DNA of 64,000 bases from Methylocapsa palsarum. GTDB taxonomy: Bacteria > Pseudomonadota > Alphaproteobacteria > Rhizobiales > Beijerinckiaceae. Below the pieces are notes generated by a model. The model saw nothing but the letters and a program-made list of their open reading frames with translations, made no database searches and was not told where the DNA came from. A program made the position numbers and the translations under genes. Location of the stretch: the NCBI RefSeq assembly GCF_900114285.1, contig NZ_FOSN01000002.1:124001-188000 (forward strand), in the 5' to 3' direction. Each line of letters starts with the position of its first letter. Within the stretch, counting starts at the first letter, position 1. This document shows, one piece after another, positions 46,179 through 54,759 of the stretch.

Positions 46179-46937
46179 TCACCCCGAATGTCGTCCGCGA
46201 AATCTTTGCGTTCCGGGCATTTGGGACGGCGGCGGCGCCGGCGGCGGCCTTTGAACGGGGGGCGGCATATTGACGCCCATGCCGGGAACGCCGGGCGGTG
46301 CGGCGTCCGGTGCGGCGGTTCCGGGCGCGGGAATTTCGAGGGTGATAGCCTGTTTGTCCTTCTCGAGGATCGACTGCCGGCGATTGATCGAGAGCAATTT
46401 CCAGCCGGCCGATTCCTCGCCAATGTGGAGCCGGATGATTTCGTTGTTGGTCTGGCTCAAAAAGATTCCGATCTGGTGCTCGCCTCCCTTGACGGTGCCT
46501 ATCAGGGAAAGCGACGGGCGTTCGGGATCAGCCGGTTTTTCGACGGGCGGCGGTTCCGGGACGTAAACCTGAGGCGCGGCCACAGCGGGCGGACGCCGGG
46601 ACGGCGAGAAAACCGGTCTTTCGCGCGTCGCCGGGAGATCCTTGAGCGAAATCCCTAAAATCGGATTGCCGTCCGCCTTCGTTGTTTGGTTTGACGAAGG
46701 TTCTTGCTGGTTTGACGGCTCCTGTTGATGAGACGGAAGCTCCTGGGCGGAGGTGGGGCCTTGCGCTAAGGGAGCCGCCGCCCCGTCATCTGGACCCGTC
46801 TTCGCCTCCACCTGCGTCTTGGCATTCTCCGGAGAAAACGGGACAGCCGCAACTCCGGCGAAGGCGCCGCTTGAGACGATAATCGTCGCCAGAGCCGCGA
46901 GGCCGTTCCAACGGATCAAGCGATCATCAGAATTCAT
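46179..46937 (-). CDS. gspC: Type II secretion inner-membrane protein GspC-like
   Basis: The 252-residue protein has an N-terminal membrane helix (LAALATIIVSSGAFAGVAA) and a Gln/Ser/Pro-rich linker (about 60-90). Its homology region reads NPILGISLKDLPATRERPVF, LSLIGTVKGGEHQIGIFLSQ and EESAGWKLLSINRRQSIL, the PulC/GspC HR pattern that contacts the secretin. No PDZ domain follows; the last 40 residues are Pro/Gly-rich. It is the last gene of gspJ-gspK-gspC, 64 bases after gspK. The family match is by pattern and context. Confidence 0.72.
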   Translation of the reverse strand: MNSDDRLIRWNGLAALATIIVSSGAFAGVAAVPFSPENAKTQVEAKTGPDDGAAAPLAQGPTSAQELPSHQQEPSNQQEPSSNQTTKADGNPILGISLKDLPATRERPVFSPSRRPPAVAAPQVYVPEPPPVEKPADPERPSLSLIGTVKGGEHQIGIFLSQTNNEIIRLHIGEESAGWKLLSINRRQSILEKDKQAITLEIPAPGTAAPDAAPPGVPGMGVNMPPPVQRPPPAPPPSQMPGTQRFRGRHSG

Positions 46938-47000
46938 CGGGAAGCCTCAAACCTGCCGCGGGTCCGCTCATCGGTCACTCTCAGGAGTTCGCACGCGGTC

Positions 47001-47894
47001 TCAGCCATCGAAATCGTCCCGCCAGGATAATATTCGATAGGGTTCCGGACCGTCTTCCAGAATTAAGAGGACAAGTTCGGCGTTTACGCGGCGGCCCTGA
47101 TCGAGCACGGCGTGGATTTGCGCGCGGGTCGCTTTCCGACTTTCCATTGCGACGCTGGCGCGGGCCTCTCCAAGTAAAGACTGTATCACACGGGGATCGG
47201 TGGGGACGCGAACTTTCAGGATTTCGGCGACAATGTCCGGACTGATGTGAGGAAGGGAGGAAAGCACTGTCGCCTCCGCCACATTGGCGTCGATCTCGGC
47301 GCGTCCGTTGAACACCGTCACCAGCGGAAGCGCCTTTTCGACAATATCCGGGGGCAATCCGGCCACAAGCCGCAGTTCCGCCGAATCCTGAAACGGCGCC
47401 TGCCGCGGCCCGTAGCTTAACCCGGCGCTTCGGTAGATCGTGGTCTCGTCGAACTGTTCGCCGCTTTGGGATTTCTTACGCCAGCCAATGACGCGCTCGG
47501 CGTAATAAGCCGATTTGGAGGGCGGCGCCCCAAGCGCCGAGAACAGCCCGGACAGGATTTCCTTTTTCGCAGCATTGAGGTCGATCCGGGCGCCCTCGGA
47601 CAGGAATTCCACAGAAACTTCCGCGCGGCCGAGCTGGAATTTAAACCTTCCCGACGTGGGCCGGTTCGCCGGTTCCGCTCCAAGCAGCTGGTAGGCCGTC
47701 AGTTCGGCGCCGGCCCAGATCGCCGCCTCGACGCGCAATCTGTCATCGCCGATGCGTGAGGCGACTGCGGCGTTTGTGACGTAAACGGCGTAAATCGAAA
47801 CGAGGGCCGCAAGCGCGGCCAATATCCAGAGCACGGCCACGACGATGAAGCCTTCGGCTCCGGTCCTCCGGCGAAATGGTCTGAACCGCATCAT
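47001..47894 (-). CDS. gspK: Type II secretion minor pseudopilin GspK
   Basis: A 297-residue minor pseudopilin. The N-terminus RRRTGAEGFIVVAVLWILAA is a prepilin-like leader followed by a hydrophobic helix. The body contains the GspK-type DLNAAKKEILSGLFSALG and DANVAEATVLSSLPHISPDI helix-hairpin-helix-like repeats. GspK caps the pseudopilus and lacks the usual Glu5, as here. The ATG at 47894 (with a second ATG directly after) follows GGAAGCGGGCGCCC and lies 16 bases after the gspJ stop. Confidence 0.85.
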   Translation of the reverse strand: MMRFRPFRRRTGAEGFIVVAVLWILAALAALVSIYAVYVTNAAVASRIGDDRLRVEAAIWAGAELTAYQLLGAEPANRPTSGRFKFQLGRAEVSVEFLSEGARIDLNAAKKEILSGLFSALGAPPSKSAYYAERVIGWRKKSQSGEQFDETTIYRSAGLSYGPRQAPFQDSAELRLVAGLPPDIVEKALPLVTVFNGRAEIDANVAEATVLSSLPHISPDIVAEILKVRVPTDPRVIQSLLGEARASVAMESRKATRAQIHAVLDQGRRVNAELVLLILEDGPEPYRILSWRDDFDG

Positions 47895-47910
47895 GGGCGC
47901 CCGCTTCCGG

Positions 47911-48651
47911 TCAAAATTGCGCGCCGCCCGACGCCGGCGGAGGACGCGAACTCTCGAGCTCCCGTACGCACCCCCATGACGAGTTCGCGCCGACGCAATC
48001 GGCCGGCGCCCCGACGTGAACAAGCGACGCCGCGGAAAAAGCGACAATCTCGCCGGAGTTCGAATTGTGAACGGTGACTCGAACGATCATCGGCAAGTCG
48101 CTCCCGGTCCAGTTTTCCCGCCATATCCTGTCCCGTCCGGCGTAAGCGAACGAAACCTTCAACGGAGCCTTCACCAGATTGACCGCGCCGGAGAATTTAA
48201 AGCCTTCCGAGGCCGCCGTGTCCGGGAGCGCCGGGGTGAAGGCCGCCGCTTCGCGAACGAGGCCTTCGCCGTCGGCCTCGTCCCGCAGACGGACCACTTC
48301 GAGCTCTCCTTTGGAATTGGGGCCGATGGCCGATCGCACAAACGTTACGGAGGACGTCGTCCCCTGGTAGACAATCTGCTTTGGCTGAAGGGTCGTGGAG
48401 ATATATTCGGCGGCGGCGAGGTCGGCGACGGCGCGGCTGAGGCCAAGTTGGAGCGCCTCCATCTTCTGGAGGCGAAAAAATCCGGCTTTCCAATTGGGAA
48501 TCCATTGCCCGGTCACGCTGGCGAGCGTCGTCAGAATGACGCCAAGGAGCGCCAGAGCGACCAGGACTTCGATCATCGAGAAGCCGGCTTCAGATCGACG
48601 ATGGCGTGGGTCCGCCCGGGTCGATCCGGCAGGGTGCGGCGATTTGTTCAA
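47911..48651 (-). CDS. gspJ: Type II secretion pseudopilin GspJ-like
   Basis: A 246-residue protein. SEAGFSMIEVLVALALLGVI is a textbook type IV prepilin leader with cleavage before Phe and Glu at +5. The body TTLQPKQIVYQGTTSSVTFV and RIWRENWTGSDLPMIVRVTV resembles GspJ. The best start is a TTG at 48651 with GAGG seven bases upstream, giving a 22-residue leader. It is divergent from gspD across a long promoter region, and gspE, F, G, H, I, L and M are not in this window. Confidence 0.8.
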   Translation of the reverse strand: MNKSPHPAGSTRADPRHRRSEAGFSMIEVLVALALLGVILTTLASVTGQWIPNWKAGFFRLQKMEALQLGLSRAVADLAAAEYISTTLQPKQIVYQGTTSSVTFVRSAIGPNSKGELEVVRLRDEADGEGLVREAAAFTPALPDTAASEGFKFSGAVNLVKAPLKVSFAYAGRDRIWRENWTGSDLPMIVRVTVHNSNSGEIVAFSAASLVHVGAPADCVGANSSWGCVRELESSRPPPASGGAQF

Positions 48652-49177
48652 GGGGCCCTCGAGGCGAGGGACGTCATGGGCGTCCCAGTCGCGCGCGACG
48701 TCATGGGCGCCCCGGTCATGCGCGAGACCGCCGGCCCGGACCGCAGGGGACAAGCATGGGACAAGTCATTCCAATATCCGCGCGCGCCACAAAAATGCAC
48801 AACTCTAGCTCCAATGAATATATAGATTGGATTTATGGTTTCCGCCTGTTTTTTGGGGCTGGAAGTGGATTTCCAGAGTGTCCGATCGCCGCAAACGTCA
48901 AGCTAAAAATAAAAAAGTCCTATTATTTCATGGTGTTAAAAAAATGTAAGAGGATGTGTGAGGTCCATGGCTGACACATTGCGCGGGGGCGGACGCAGGT
49001 CCGGACGGGATCATGGACCGGTCTGGAACGATTTTCGAACTTGCTACTTGACCGTTACCTTATAAACGGGAGCTGAAACATCTGTAATATCTGGAGGATT
49101 TTCAGTGATGCGGAAATGTGGCAAAAAATGCCGTCCGCCACTCAAAGGTTTCGATCTCCGGCGGCTAGGCTGAGTTT
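48652..49177. promoter_or_regulatory. Divergent promoter region between gspJ and gspD
   Basis: 526 bases with no supported gene. Next to gspJ is a short imperfect direct repeat (GACGTCATGGGCG at about 48671 and again at 48701). The stretch 48800-48960 is AT-rich (AAGCTAAAAATAAAAAAGTC, TTAAAAAAATGTAAG), and 49050-49110 contains TTGACCGTTACCTTATAAAC, which could be a promoter for gspD (TTGACC, short spacer, TTATAA). Individual boxes are uncertain. Confidence 0.5.
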
Positions 49178-51574
49178 GTGATCCGGTTTTTTAGGCGAGT
49201 TCCTCTCTGCCGCGTTCTTTCGAAGGCGGGGCTATTTGCTATGGCCGCCCTGTCGCTCGCGGCGTGCGGCGGCATGACCCCGCTCGGGGTCGGAGGCAAT
49301 GAGGCGCCCGATGCGATGGACCGGGTTCGGGGCACGGATCTTTCACCGCGATTTCCCCAGCCGCTGGAGAATGTCAACACGGGATCGTCCTCTCCCGATC
49401 GCGCGCAGGTCTATTATGGAAGCCAGCAACCGCCGGCAGGGACAACGGTCTCTGGCGCCGGTTCGGTTGGAAAAGGCGAGGGCGTCGACCTTAATTTCGA
49501 AAATACCCCGGTGACGACGGTTGCGAAGGTCATTCTCGGCGACATCCTTGGCGTCGGCTATTCGATCGACCCCAGGGTGCAGGGTTCGATCAGCCTGTCC
49601 TCGGGCCGCGCGATCCCGAAATCACGGCTGTTGTTCGTCCTCGAGAGCGCCTTGCGGACGAGCAACGCGGTGCTGGTTCACGACGCGGGCGGCTACCGCA
49701 TCGTTCCATCCGAGGACGCGGCCGGAAGCGGCGGAGTCGATAACGCTTCCAGCCATAGTCAGGAGCCCGGCTATGGGCTGACCGTCATCCCTGTGCAGCA
49801 TGTTTCCGTGCCGACCATCATGAAGCTGCTGGACGGTTTCGCGACCAAGGCGGGCGCGATCCGCGCGGATTCGTCGAGCAATCTCATTCTCGTCGTCGGC
49901 AGCGGGATCGAGCGCCGTTCAGCCGTCGACACGGTTCTGAGCTTCGACGCTGACTGGATGAGGGGCCAATCCGTCGGCATCTTCCCGGTGCGCAATACGG
50001 CGCCCGAGCCTTTGATCGCCGAACTTGAGAAAATCCTCGACTCGGGCGAATCCGGCCTCAGCCAAAATCTCGTCAAGTTCCAGCCGATCAGCCGTCTCAA
50101 CGCGGTCCTCGTCGTCGCCCGCAAGCCCGAATTGCTGCGGGCCGCCGAGACATGGATCACCCGCCTCGACGGCTCTTCGGCGGCGAGCACCGGAGTCAAG
50201 GTCTATAAGGTCCGCTATGGCGACGCGCGGCAGATCGCCAAATTGCTCAACAATCTGTTCATTGGCGGCAGCGGCGGCGACGCCTCGAGCGATCTCGCCC
50301 CGGGAAGCGGATCGGCGTCTCTCAGCTCTCCCGAGCGCCTTGCGCAATCCCAGGGCGGAGGACTTGGCGGTTCGTCGAGCGGATCTGGCGGCGGATCCGG
50401 CGGCGGATCTGGAGGCCTTTCCGGAGGCGGCGCGAGCGGCGGACTTGGCTCAGGCGGGCTTGGTTCCGGGTCCGGGAGCGGATCGGGAAGCTCCGGGGGT
50501 CTCGGGCAGTCGCAGGGATCGTCTTTTGGATCCGTTTCCGGTCCAGGCGGCTTCGGCGGCTCATCTTCCGGCGGCGATTCAGGCTTCGGCGGTTCGGGCG
50601 GAGGAGGCAAGGCGATCCTTCAGGGCGTCCGGATCATGGCCGACGTCCCCAACAATTCGGTCGTCATCTATGCGAACCAGGCCAGTTACAAGGTCATCGA
50701 ACGGGCGCTGAATCAGCTCGACCGGCCGCAGCTGCAGGTCGGGATCGAACTGACCATCGCCGAGGTCACGCTCACTGACCAGCTCAATTACGGCGTTCAG
50801 TTCTTCCTCGGCCACACGCTCGGCGGGGCGTACACCAATTCGGGTTCGATAGCGGCGTCGAACTCGCAGACGCTTCCCGCGCAGCCGAGCGTTCCGGGGT
50901 TCAACCTCCTGATCGGCTCGCTTTTGACGCCGCATGCGGTGATCAGCGCCTTGCACGAATATACCGACGTCAAGGTTCTCTCGAGCCCGTCCCTCGTCGT
51001 CGTCGACAATCAGGTGGCGACGCTTCAGGTCGGCGATCAGGTGCCGATCCAGACCGGATCGGCCAATGTTCTGAACACGGCGAACAGTTCGAGTAACGTC
51101 ATCGCCAATACGATTGATTACAAGAACACGGGCATCATCCTGCGGGTGCAGCCGCGGATCAATTCAAACGGCAACGTTCTGCTCGACGTCGAACAGGAGA
51201 TCAGCAATCAGACCGTGGCGACGACGACTTTGGGACCGACCTTCTCCACCCGAAAGGTGAAAAGTTCGATCCTCGTCGCCAGCGGCCAGACGGTCCTGCT
51301 CGCGGGCTTGATTCAGGATAAGGGAGGTCAGACCAAGGACGGAATCCCGCTCCTTGACCAGATTCCCGTGTTCGGGAATGCGTTCAACAGCAATGCGCAG
51401 AGAAACATCAACCGAACCGAGTTGATCATCTTCATCCGCCCGCAAATCATCCGGGACGGCGTCGACGCCTCGAATGTCGCCGAGGAATTGCGGGCGAAAT
51501 TGCGCGGCGACAAGGTCGGTTCCGTCGTCCCGCTGGGCGCGGTCGTTCCCAATCCGCCAAGAGCGCTTCAGTGA
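49178..51574 (+). CDS. gspD: Type II secretion secretin GspD
   Basis: A 798-residue outer-membrane secretin. A lipoprotein-type signal (LSLAAC) is at about 26-31. N domains follow (VDLNFENTPVTTVAKVILGD, VFALESAL-like VLESALRTSN; VIPVQHVSVPTIMKLL). A Gly/Ser low-complexity stretch of about 110 residues (362-477) then interrupts the last N domain, before ADVPNNSVVIYANQASYKVI and the pore domain with the secretin signature VLSSPSLVVVDNQVA and VGDQVPI. A GTG at 49178 is the start. The stop overlaps the prepilin peptidase start (GTGA). Confidence 0.93.
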   Translation: MIRFFRRVPLCRVLSKAGLFAMAALSLAACGGMTPLGVGGNEAPDAMDRVRGTDLSPRFPQPLENVNTGSSSPDRAQVYYGSQQPPAGTTVSGAGSVGKGEGVDLNFENTPVTTVAKVILGDILGVGYSIDPRVQGSISLSSGRAIPKSRLLFVLESALRTSNAVLVHDAGGYRIVPSEDAAGSGGVDNASSHSQEPGYGLTVIPVQHVSVPTIMKLLDGFATKAGAIRADSSSNLILVVGSGIERRSAVDTVLSFDADWMRGQSVGIFPVRNTAPEPLIAELEKILDSGESGLSQNLVKFQPISRLNAVLVVARKPELLRAAETWITRLDGSSAASTGVKVYKVRYGDARQIAKLLNNLFIGGSGGDASSDLAPGSGSASLSSPERLAQSQGGGLGGSSSGSGGGSGGGSGGLSGGGASGGLGSGGLGSGSGSGSGSSGGLGQSQGSSFGSVSGPGGFGGSSSGGDSGFGGSGGGGKAILQGVRIMADVPNNSVVIYANQASYKVIERALNQLDRPQLQVGIELTIAEVTLTDQLNYGVQFFLGHTLGGAYTNSGSIAASNSQTLPAQPSVPGFNLLIGSLLTPHAVISALHEYTDVKVLSSPSLVVVDNQVATLQVGDQVPIQTGSANVLNTANSSSNVIANTIDYKNTGIILRVQPRINSNGNVLLDVEQEISNQTVATTTLGPTFSTRKVKSSILVASGQTVLLAGLIQDKGGQTKDGIPLLDQIPVFGNAFNSNAQRNINRTELIIFIRPQIIRDGVDASNVAEELRAKLRGDKVGSVVPLGAVVPNPPRALQ

Positions 51575-52170
51575 GCGGCGCCGTTTCGCATCCGGCCACT
51601 TCGGTTCATCCGCCGCGGACCAGGCTCTTTGCTTTGATCGCGGTCGTTTCCGTCTGCACCGGCGTCGCCTTGAGCGTTACGCTTGTTCCGCCGCCGGAAA
51701 GCCTGTTCGGCGCCGCGCTGGCGGCGCTGATGATTTTGGTCGCGATCATCGATGCGCGAACCTTCCTTATTCCGAACGAACTCAATCTCTGCGCTCTTCT
51801 GCTTGGCCTCGCCGCCGCCGGGCAGCGCTCGCCGCTGATTGCGGAAAGCGTCCTGATGGCGGCTGCCAGAGGAGCAATCCTCGCCGCCGCGTTCTTTGCC
51901 CTGGCCGAAATCTACCGGCGGCTTCGCGGGCGTGACGGAATCGGTTTGGGCGACGTCAAGCTCGCGGCTGTCGCGGGGGTCTGGCTCGATTGGCCGTTTA
52001 TGCCGGTCGCGGTCGAGATCGCGGCCCTTTCAGCCCTTGCGGCCTATGGAATCGGCCGGTTTATCCTTCGCCTTCCCCTCCGGGCGGATGCGACATTGCC
52101 GTTCGGTCTGTTTTTCGCCCCGGCGATTTGGGTGGGTTGGCTTCTGCAAAATGCGTTTTTCGATTTTTAG
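51571..52170 (+). CDS. gspO: Prepilin peptidase, short A24 form
   Basis: A 199-residue integral membrane aspartic protease. The two catalytic aspartates lie in AIIDARTFLIPNELN (about 58-72) and GIGLGDVKLAA (about 125-135). At least five hydrophobic helices are visible. It lacks the N-terminal cysteine-rich methyltransferase domain of GspO/PilD, so it is of the compact CpaA/TadV size; it may cleave but not methylate pseudopilins. The GTG start overlaps the gspD stop by four bases, pointing to a direct role in processing GspJ and GspK. Confidence 0.88.
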   Translation: MSGAVSHPATSVHPPRTRLFALIAVVSVCTGVALSVTLVPPPESLFGAALAALMILVAIIDARTFLIPNELNLCALLLGLAAAGQRSPLIAESVLMAAARGAILAAAFFALAEIYRRLRGRDGIGLGDVKLAAVAGVWLDWPFMPVAVEIAALSALAAYGIGRFILRLPLRADATLPFGLFFAPAIWVGWLLQNAFFDF

Positions 52171-52272
52171 CCCGGGCTTGCGCGAAGCCGCTTCGGCGTC
52201 TGACGCTTGGAGCCTGAAGCCTGAAGCCTGGAGCTGAGGGGAAAGACTGGAGCAAAGGGAAAGAAGACGCCG

Positions 52273-52869
52273 ATGATTGAGGCCATTCAGAGCAAACGTC
52301 AGGCTCCCGTTACGTTGGAGCGCAATTCCCGCCTCACGCCCTACTTGCTCCGCCGAGCAACGATGGCGATCGCGCTTGGTTTCATTGCTTTGTTCGGTCT
52401 TTTGAGTCCCGCCGCGGCCGACCGGTTGGTCGACGGCAAAAGGGCGTTCGACGCCCATAATTACGTCCGGGCGTCCGAAATTTTCCTCGATATGGCCGCG
52501 GTCGGCGATCCGCAGGCGCAAACATATCTCGGCTATATGTACGCCAACGGCAAAGGCGTACCGCAAAACTACGTTGTTTCGGCGGCCTGGTACCGATGCG
52601 CCAGCCAGCAGGGCGTACCGACCGCGCAGTACATGCTCGGCCTGATGTATGACAAGGGTCAGGGCGTGCCGCAGGACTATGTCACAGCCTATGCGCTGGT
52701 GAACCTCGCCGTCGCGGGAGCAGGCCGGGAGAGGGAGCATTGGGCGATAATCCGGGACGCCCTTCTGTCGAAATTGACCCTCAACGAGCGGCTGCGTTCG
52801 CAGGAGATGGCCTTTGCGGGCACTCCGCAGGTTCCGTGTCTTCCCATGGTCACGGGTTTTGGTCCGTGA
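52273..52869 (+). CDS. Sel1-like repeat exported protein
   Basis: The 198-residue protein has a signal or anchor segment (MAIALGFIALFGLLSPAAA, about 31-50). It then has two complete Sel1 repeats (GDPQAQTYLGYMYANGKGVP, VPTAQYMLGLMYDKGQGVPQ) with the flanking helices of a third. Sel1 repeats form TPR-like solenoids for protein contacts. The ATG at 52273 or the inner ATG at 52363 could start it; the latter gives a normal signal peptide. It lies 103 bases after the prepilin peptidase and may belong with the secretion genes. Confidence 0.82.
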   Translation: MIEAIQSKRQAPVTLERNSRLTPYLLRRATMAIALGFIALFGLLSPAAADRLVDGKRAFDAHNYVRASEIFLDMAAVGDPQAQTYLGYMYANGKGVPQNYVVSAAWYRCASQQGVPTAQYMLGLMYDKGQGVPQDYVTAYALVNLAVAGAGREREHWAIIRDALLSKLTLNERLRSQEMAFAGTPQVPCLPMVTGFGP

Positions 52870-52996
52870 GGACCGTTGCTTCTTTCACACGCTCCGGCAG
52901 ATAGAGGGTCGGGATGGCCAATCCTGCCGAAGGGGCTTTGACACTTTGGCGGGCCGTGGAATATAGAGCTGGCGGACGAGGAAGCCGGACGCTGAT

Positions 52997-53070
52997 GCGG
53001 GTGTAGCTCAATGGTAGAGCAGCAGCCTTCCAAGCTGAATACGAGGGTTCGATTCCCTTCACCCGCTCCA
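52997..53070 (+). tRNA. tRNA-Gly (anticodon TCC)
   Basis: A 74-base cloverleaf. Acceptor GCGGGTG pairs with CACCCGC, and the D arm TAGCTCAATGGTAGAGCA, anticodon loop CTTCCAA and T arm GAGGGTTCGATTCCCTTC are all standard. The CCA end is encoded. A run of seven T follows immediately and may end the transcript. Confidence 0.96.
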
Positions 53071-53204
53071 TTTTTTTCTCCAGTTCCGGCGTTTCCTCCG
53101 GTTCCCGTCCTTTCGTTGGATGCTGCGCTTTCGTCTGCTTCGCCGATCGGTTTTGACCCCCGCCGGAAGCAAAAATCGGATTTGTTGGCGAAAAAGCAGT
53201 TTGC

Positions 53205-54653
53205 ATGTCGGCAGTGACAAATCCGATTAATGAAGGATCGATCCGGAAGCCCGGAACCGCAATGGCGGCGGCGCTTTTCGTTCTCTTTCCTCCCGGCTGC
53301 CCCGCGCTGGCGCAGACGGCGGCGAACCTTGCTTCGCCCGGAGCCGGTCACGTGCAGGCGCCGGGGTTCGATCAGCCATCGATCGCGCCGACCCTTCCTG
53401 GCCTTGACAGCTTCAAGCAATCGCTGCTCGACCGTGGGGTCAACTTCCAGCTGAACTATATCGGCGACGCCTTCGGCAACGCCACAGGCGGCGTCCAGCA
53501 GGGAGCGACCTATCAGAGCGTTCTTGAAATGGCGATCGACGTGAATCTGGCCGCTGTCGGGCTGGACGGCGCGACGTTTCGCGTCAACGCTTATGAAATC
53601 AACGGCCTCAACCTCTCGGCCTACAATCTGTTCAACCTGGCGACGATCTCCAGCATCGGGGCACGGCCGGAACCCCGGCTTTACGAACTCAGGTTCGAAC
53701 AGCAGTTTTCGGACTGGGGATCAATCCGCATCGGTCAGCTCGCGGTCGACAACCAGTTCTTCGTCAGCGATCTCGCCGGGCAATTCGTCAACAATAGTTT
53801 TGGCTGGCCGGCGATCACTGCGGCGAACCTCCCAAGCGGCGGCCCGGCCTATCCGCTGACGACGCCCGGAATTCGCCTGAAATTCACGCCCACCGAGCAA
53901 TTGGCGATTCTGGCGGGGATTTACGACGGCGATCCGGCCGGCGCCGGGTTCACGGGTCTCCAGGAATTCAAAAATCCGAATGGAGCGAATTTCCGCGTTC
54001 AGGACCCTCCTCTGGTGATGGGCGAGATTCAGTACAAACACGACCAGGGCGCGGCCTCGAAGGGGCTCGCGGGGACCGCGAAGTTTGGCGTCTGGGGTCA
54101 TTTCGGCAATTTCAACGACCAGCACTACAGTTTTGACGGCAAGTCCCTCGCCGATCCAAACAGCAACGGCAAGGCGCTCGTCCAGCACGGCGACTCGGGA
54201 GTCTACGCCGTCGTCGATCAGATGCTCTGGCGGCTGCCGGATTCAACGGATCCGCTCAAGGGGATCGGCGCTTTCGCCCGAATCTCGCTCAGTCCGTCCG
54301 ATCGCAATCTTGTCGAGTTCTACGCCGACAGCGGGCTTTTGTTTTCCGGCCTGACGCCCAACCGGCCTGATGATTATTTCGGTCTGGCCGCCGCGTTTAT
54401 GAAGATGTCTTCAGCCGTGCGGCAACTGGATTTCGATCAGGCCCGGTTCGGCGGCGCGCCTGTGCCAGCGCGCGATTACGAACTCGTCGCGGAACTCACC
54501 TATTCAGCGCAAATCATTCCGGGATGGACGATTCAGCCTGATTTTCAATATGTCTTCCATCCGGGCGGCGACACGATAGACCCGCGCAACCCGTCGCTTG
54601 GAAGGATTCCCGACGCGGCCGTTTTCGGATTGCGCACCATGATCCGGTATTGA
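53205..54653 (+). CDS. OprB-type carbohydrate-selective porin
   Basis: A 482-residue outer-membrane protein. After a signal peptide (cleaved near PALA|QT) it shows the OprB family order: LLDRGVNFQLNYIGDAFGNA, GLDGATFRVNAYEINGLNLS, SDWGSIRIGQLAVDNQFFVS, LGRIPDAAVFGLRTMIRY at the end, with aromatic-rich amphipathic strands and the terminal Tyr expected of a beta-barrel. Such porins take up sugars and other small hydrophilic solutes. It is a lone gene between tRNA-Gly and repeat copy D, which begins 38 bases after the stop. Confidence 0.9.
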   Translation: MSAVTNPINEGSIRKPGTAMAAALFVLFPPGCPALAQTAANLASPGAGHVQAPGFDQPSIAPTLPGLDSFKQSLLDRGVNFQLNYIGDAFGNATGGVQQGATYQSVLEMAIDVNLAAVGLDGATFRVNAYEINGLNLSAYNLFNLATISSIGARPEPRLYELRFEQQFSDWGSIRIGQLAVDNQFFVSDLAGQFVNNSFGWPAITAANLPSGGPAYPLTTPGIRLKFTPTEQLAILAGIYDGDPAGAGFTGLQEFKNPNGANFRVQDPPLVMGEIQYKHDQGAASKGLAGTAKFGVWGHFGNFNDQHYSFDGKSLADPNSNGKALVQHGDSGVYAVVDQMLWRLPDSTDPLKGIGAFARISLSPSDRNLVEFYADSGLLFSGLTPNRPDDYFGLAAAFMKMSSAVRQLDFDQARFGGAPVPARDYELVAELTYSAQIIPGWTIQPDFQYVFHPGGDTIDPRNPSLGRIPDAAVFGLRTMIRY

Positions 54654-54691
54654 CAAAGCCGCGCCCGCGGCCCTGGCGCGAGGAAGCCGAA

Positions 54692-54759
54692 CCAGAGTCA
54701 AAAGCTTGAGCATATTCATGTCGATGGGATGGATTCAATCCGATCGGAACATGCTCTAG
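54692..54759 (-). repeat. Dispersed bipartite palindromic repeat, copy D (half, reversed)
   Basis: In the minus orientation it reads CTAGAGCATGTTCCGATCGG and on through the inner inverted repeat, GAATATGCTC, then the linker AAGCTTTTGACTCTGG. There the similarity stops, so only unit one and the linker are present. It lies between the porin and accC stop codons, which face each other. Confidence 0.82.
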
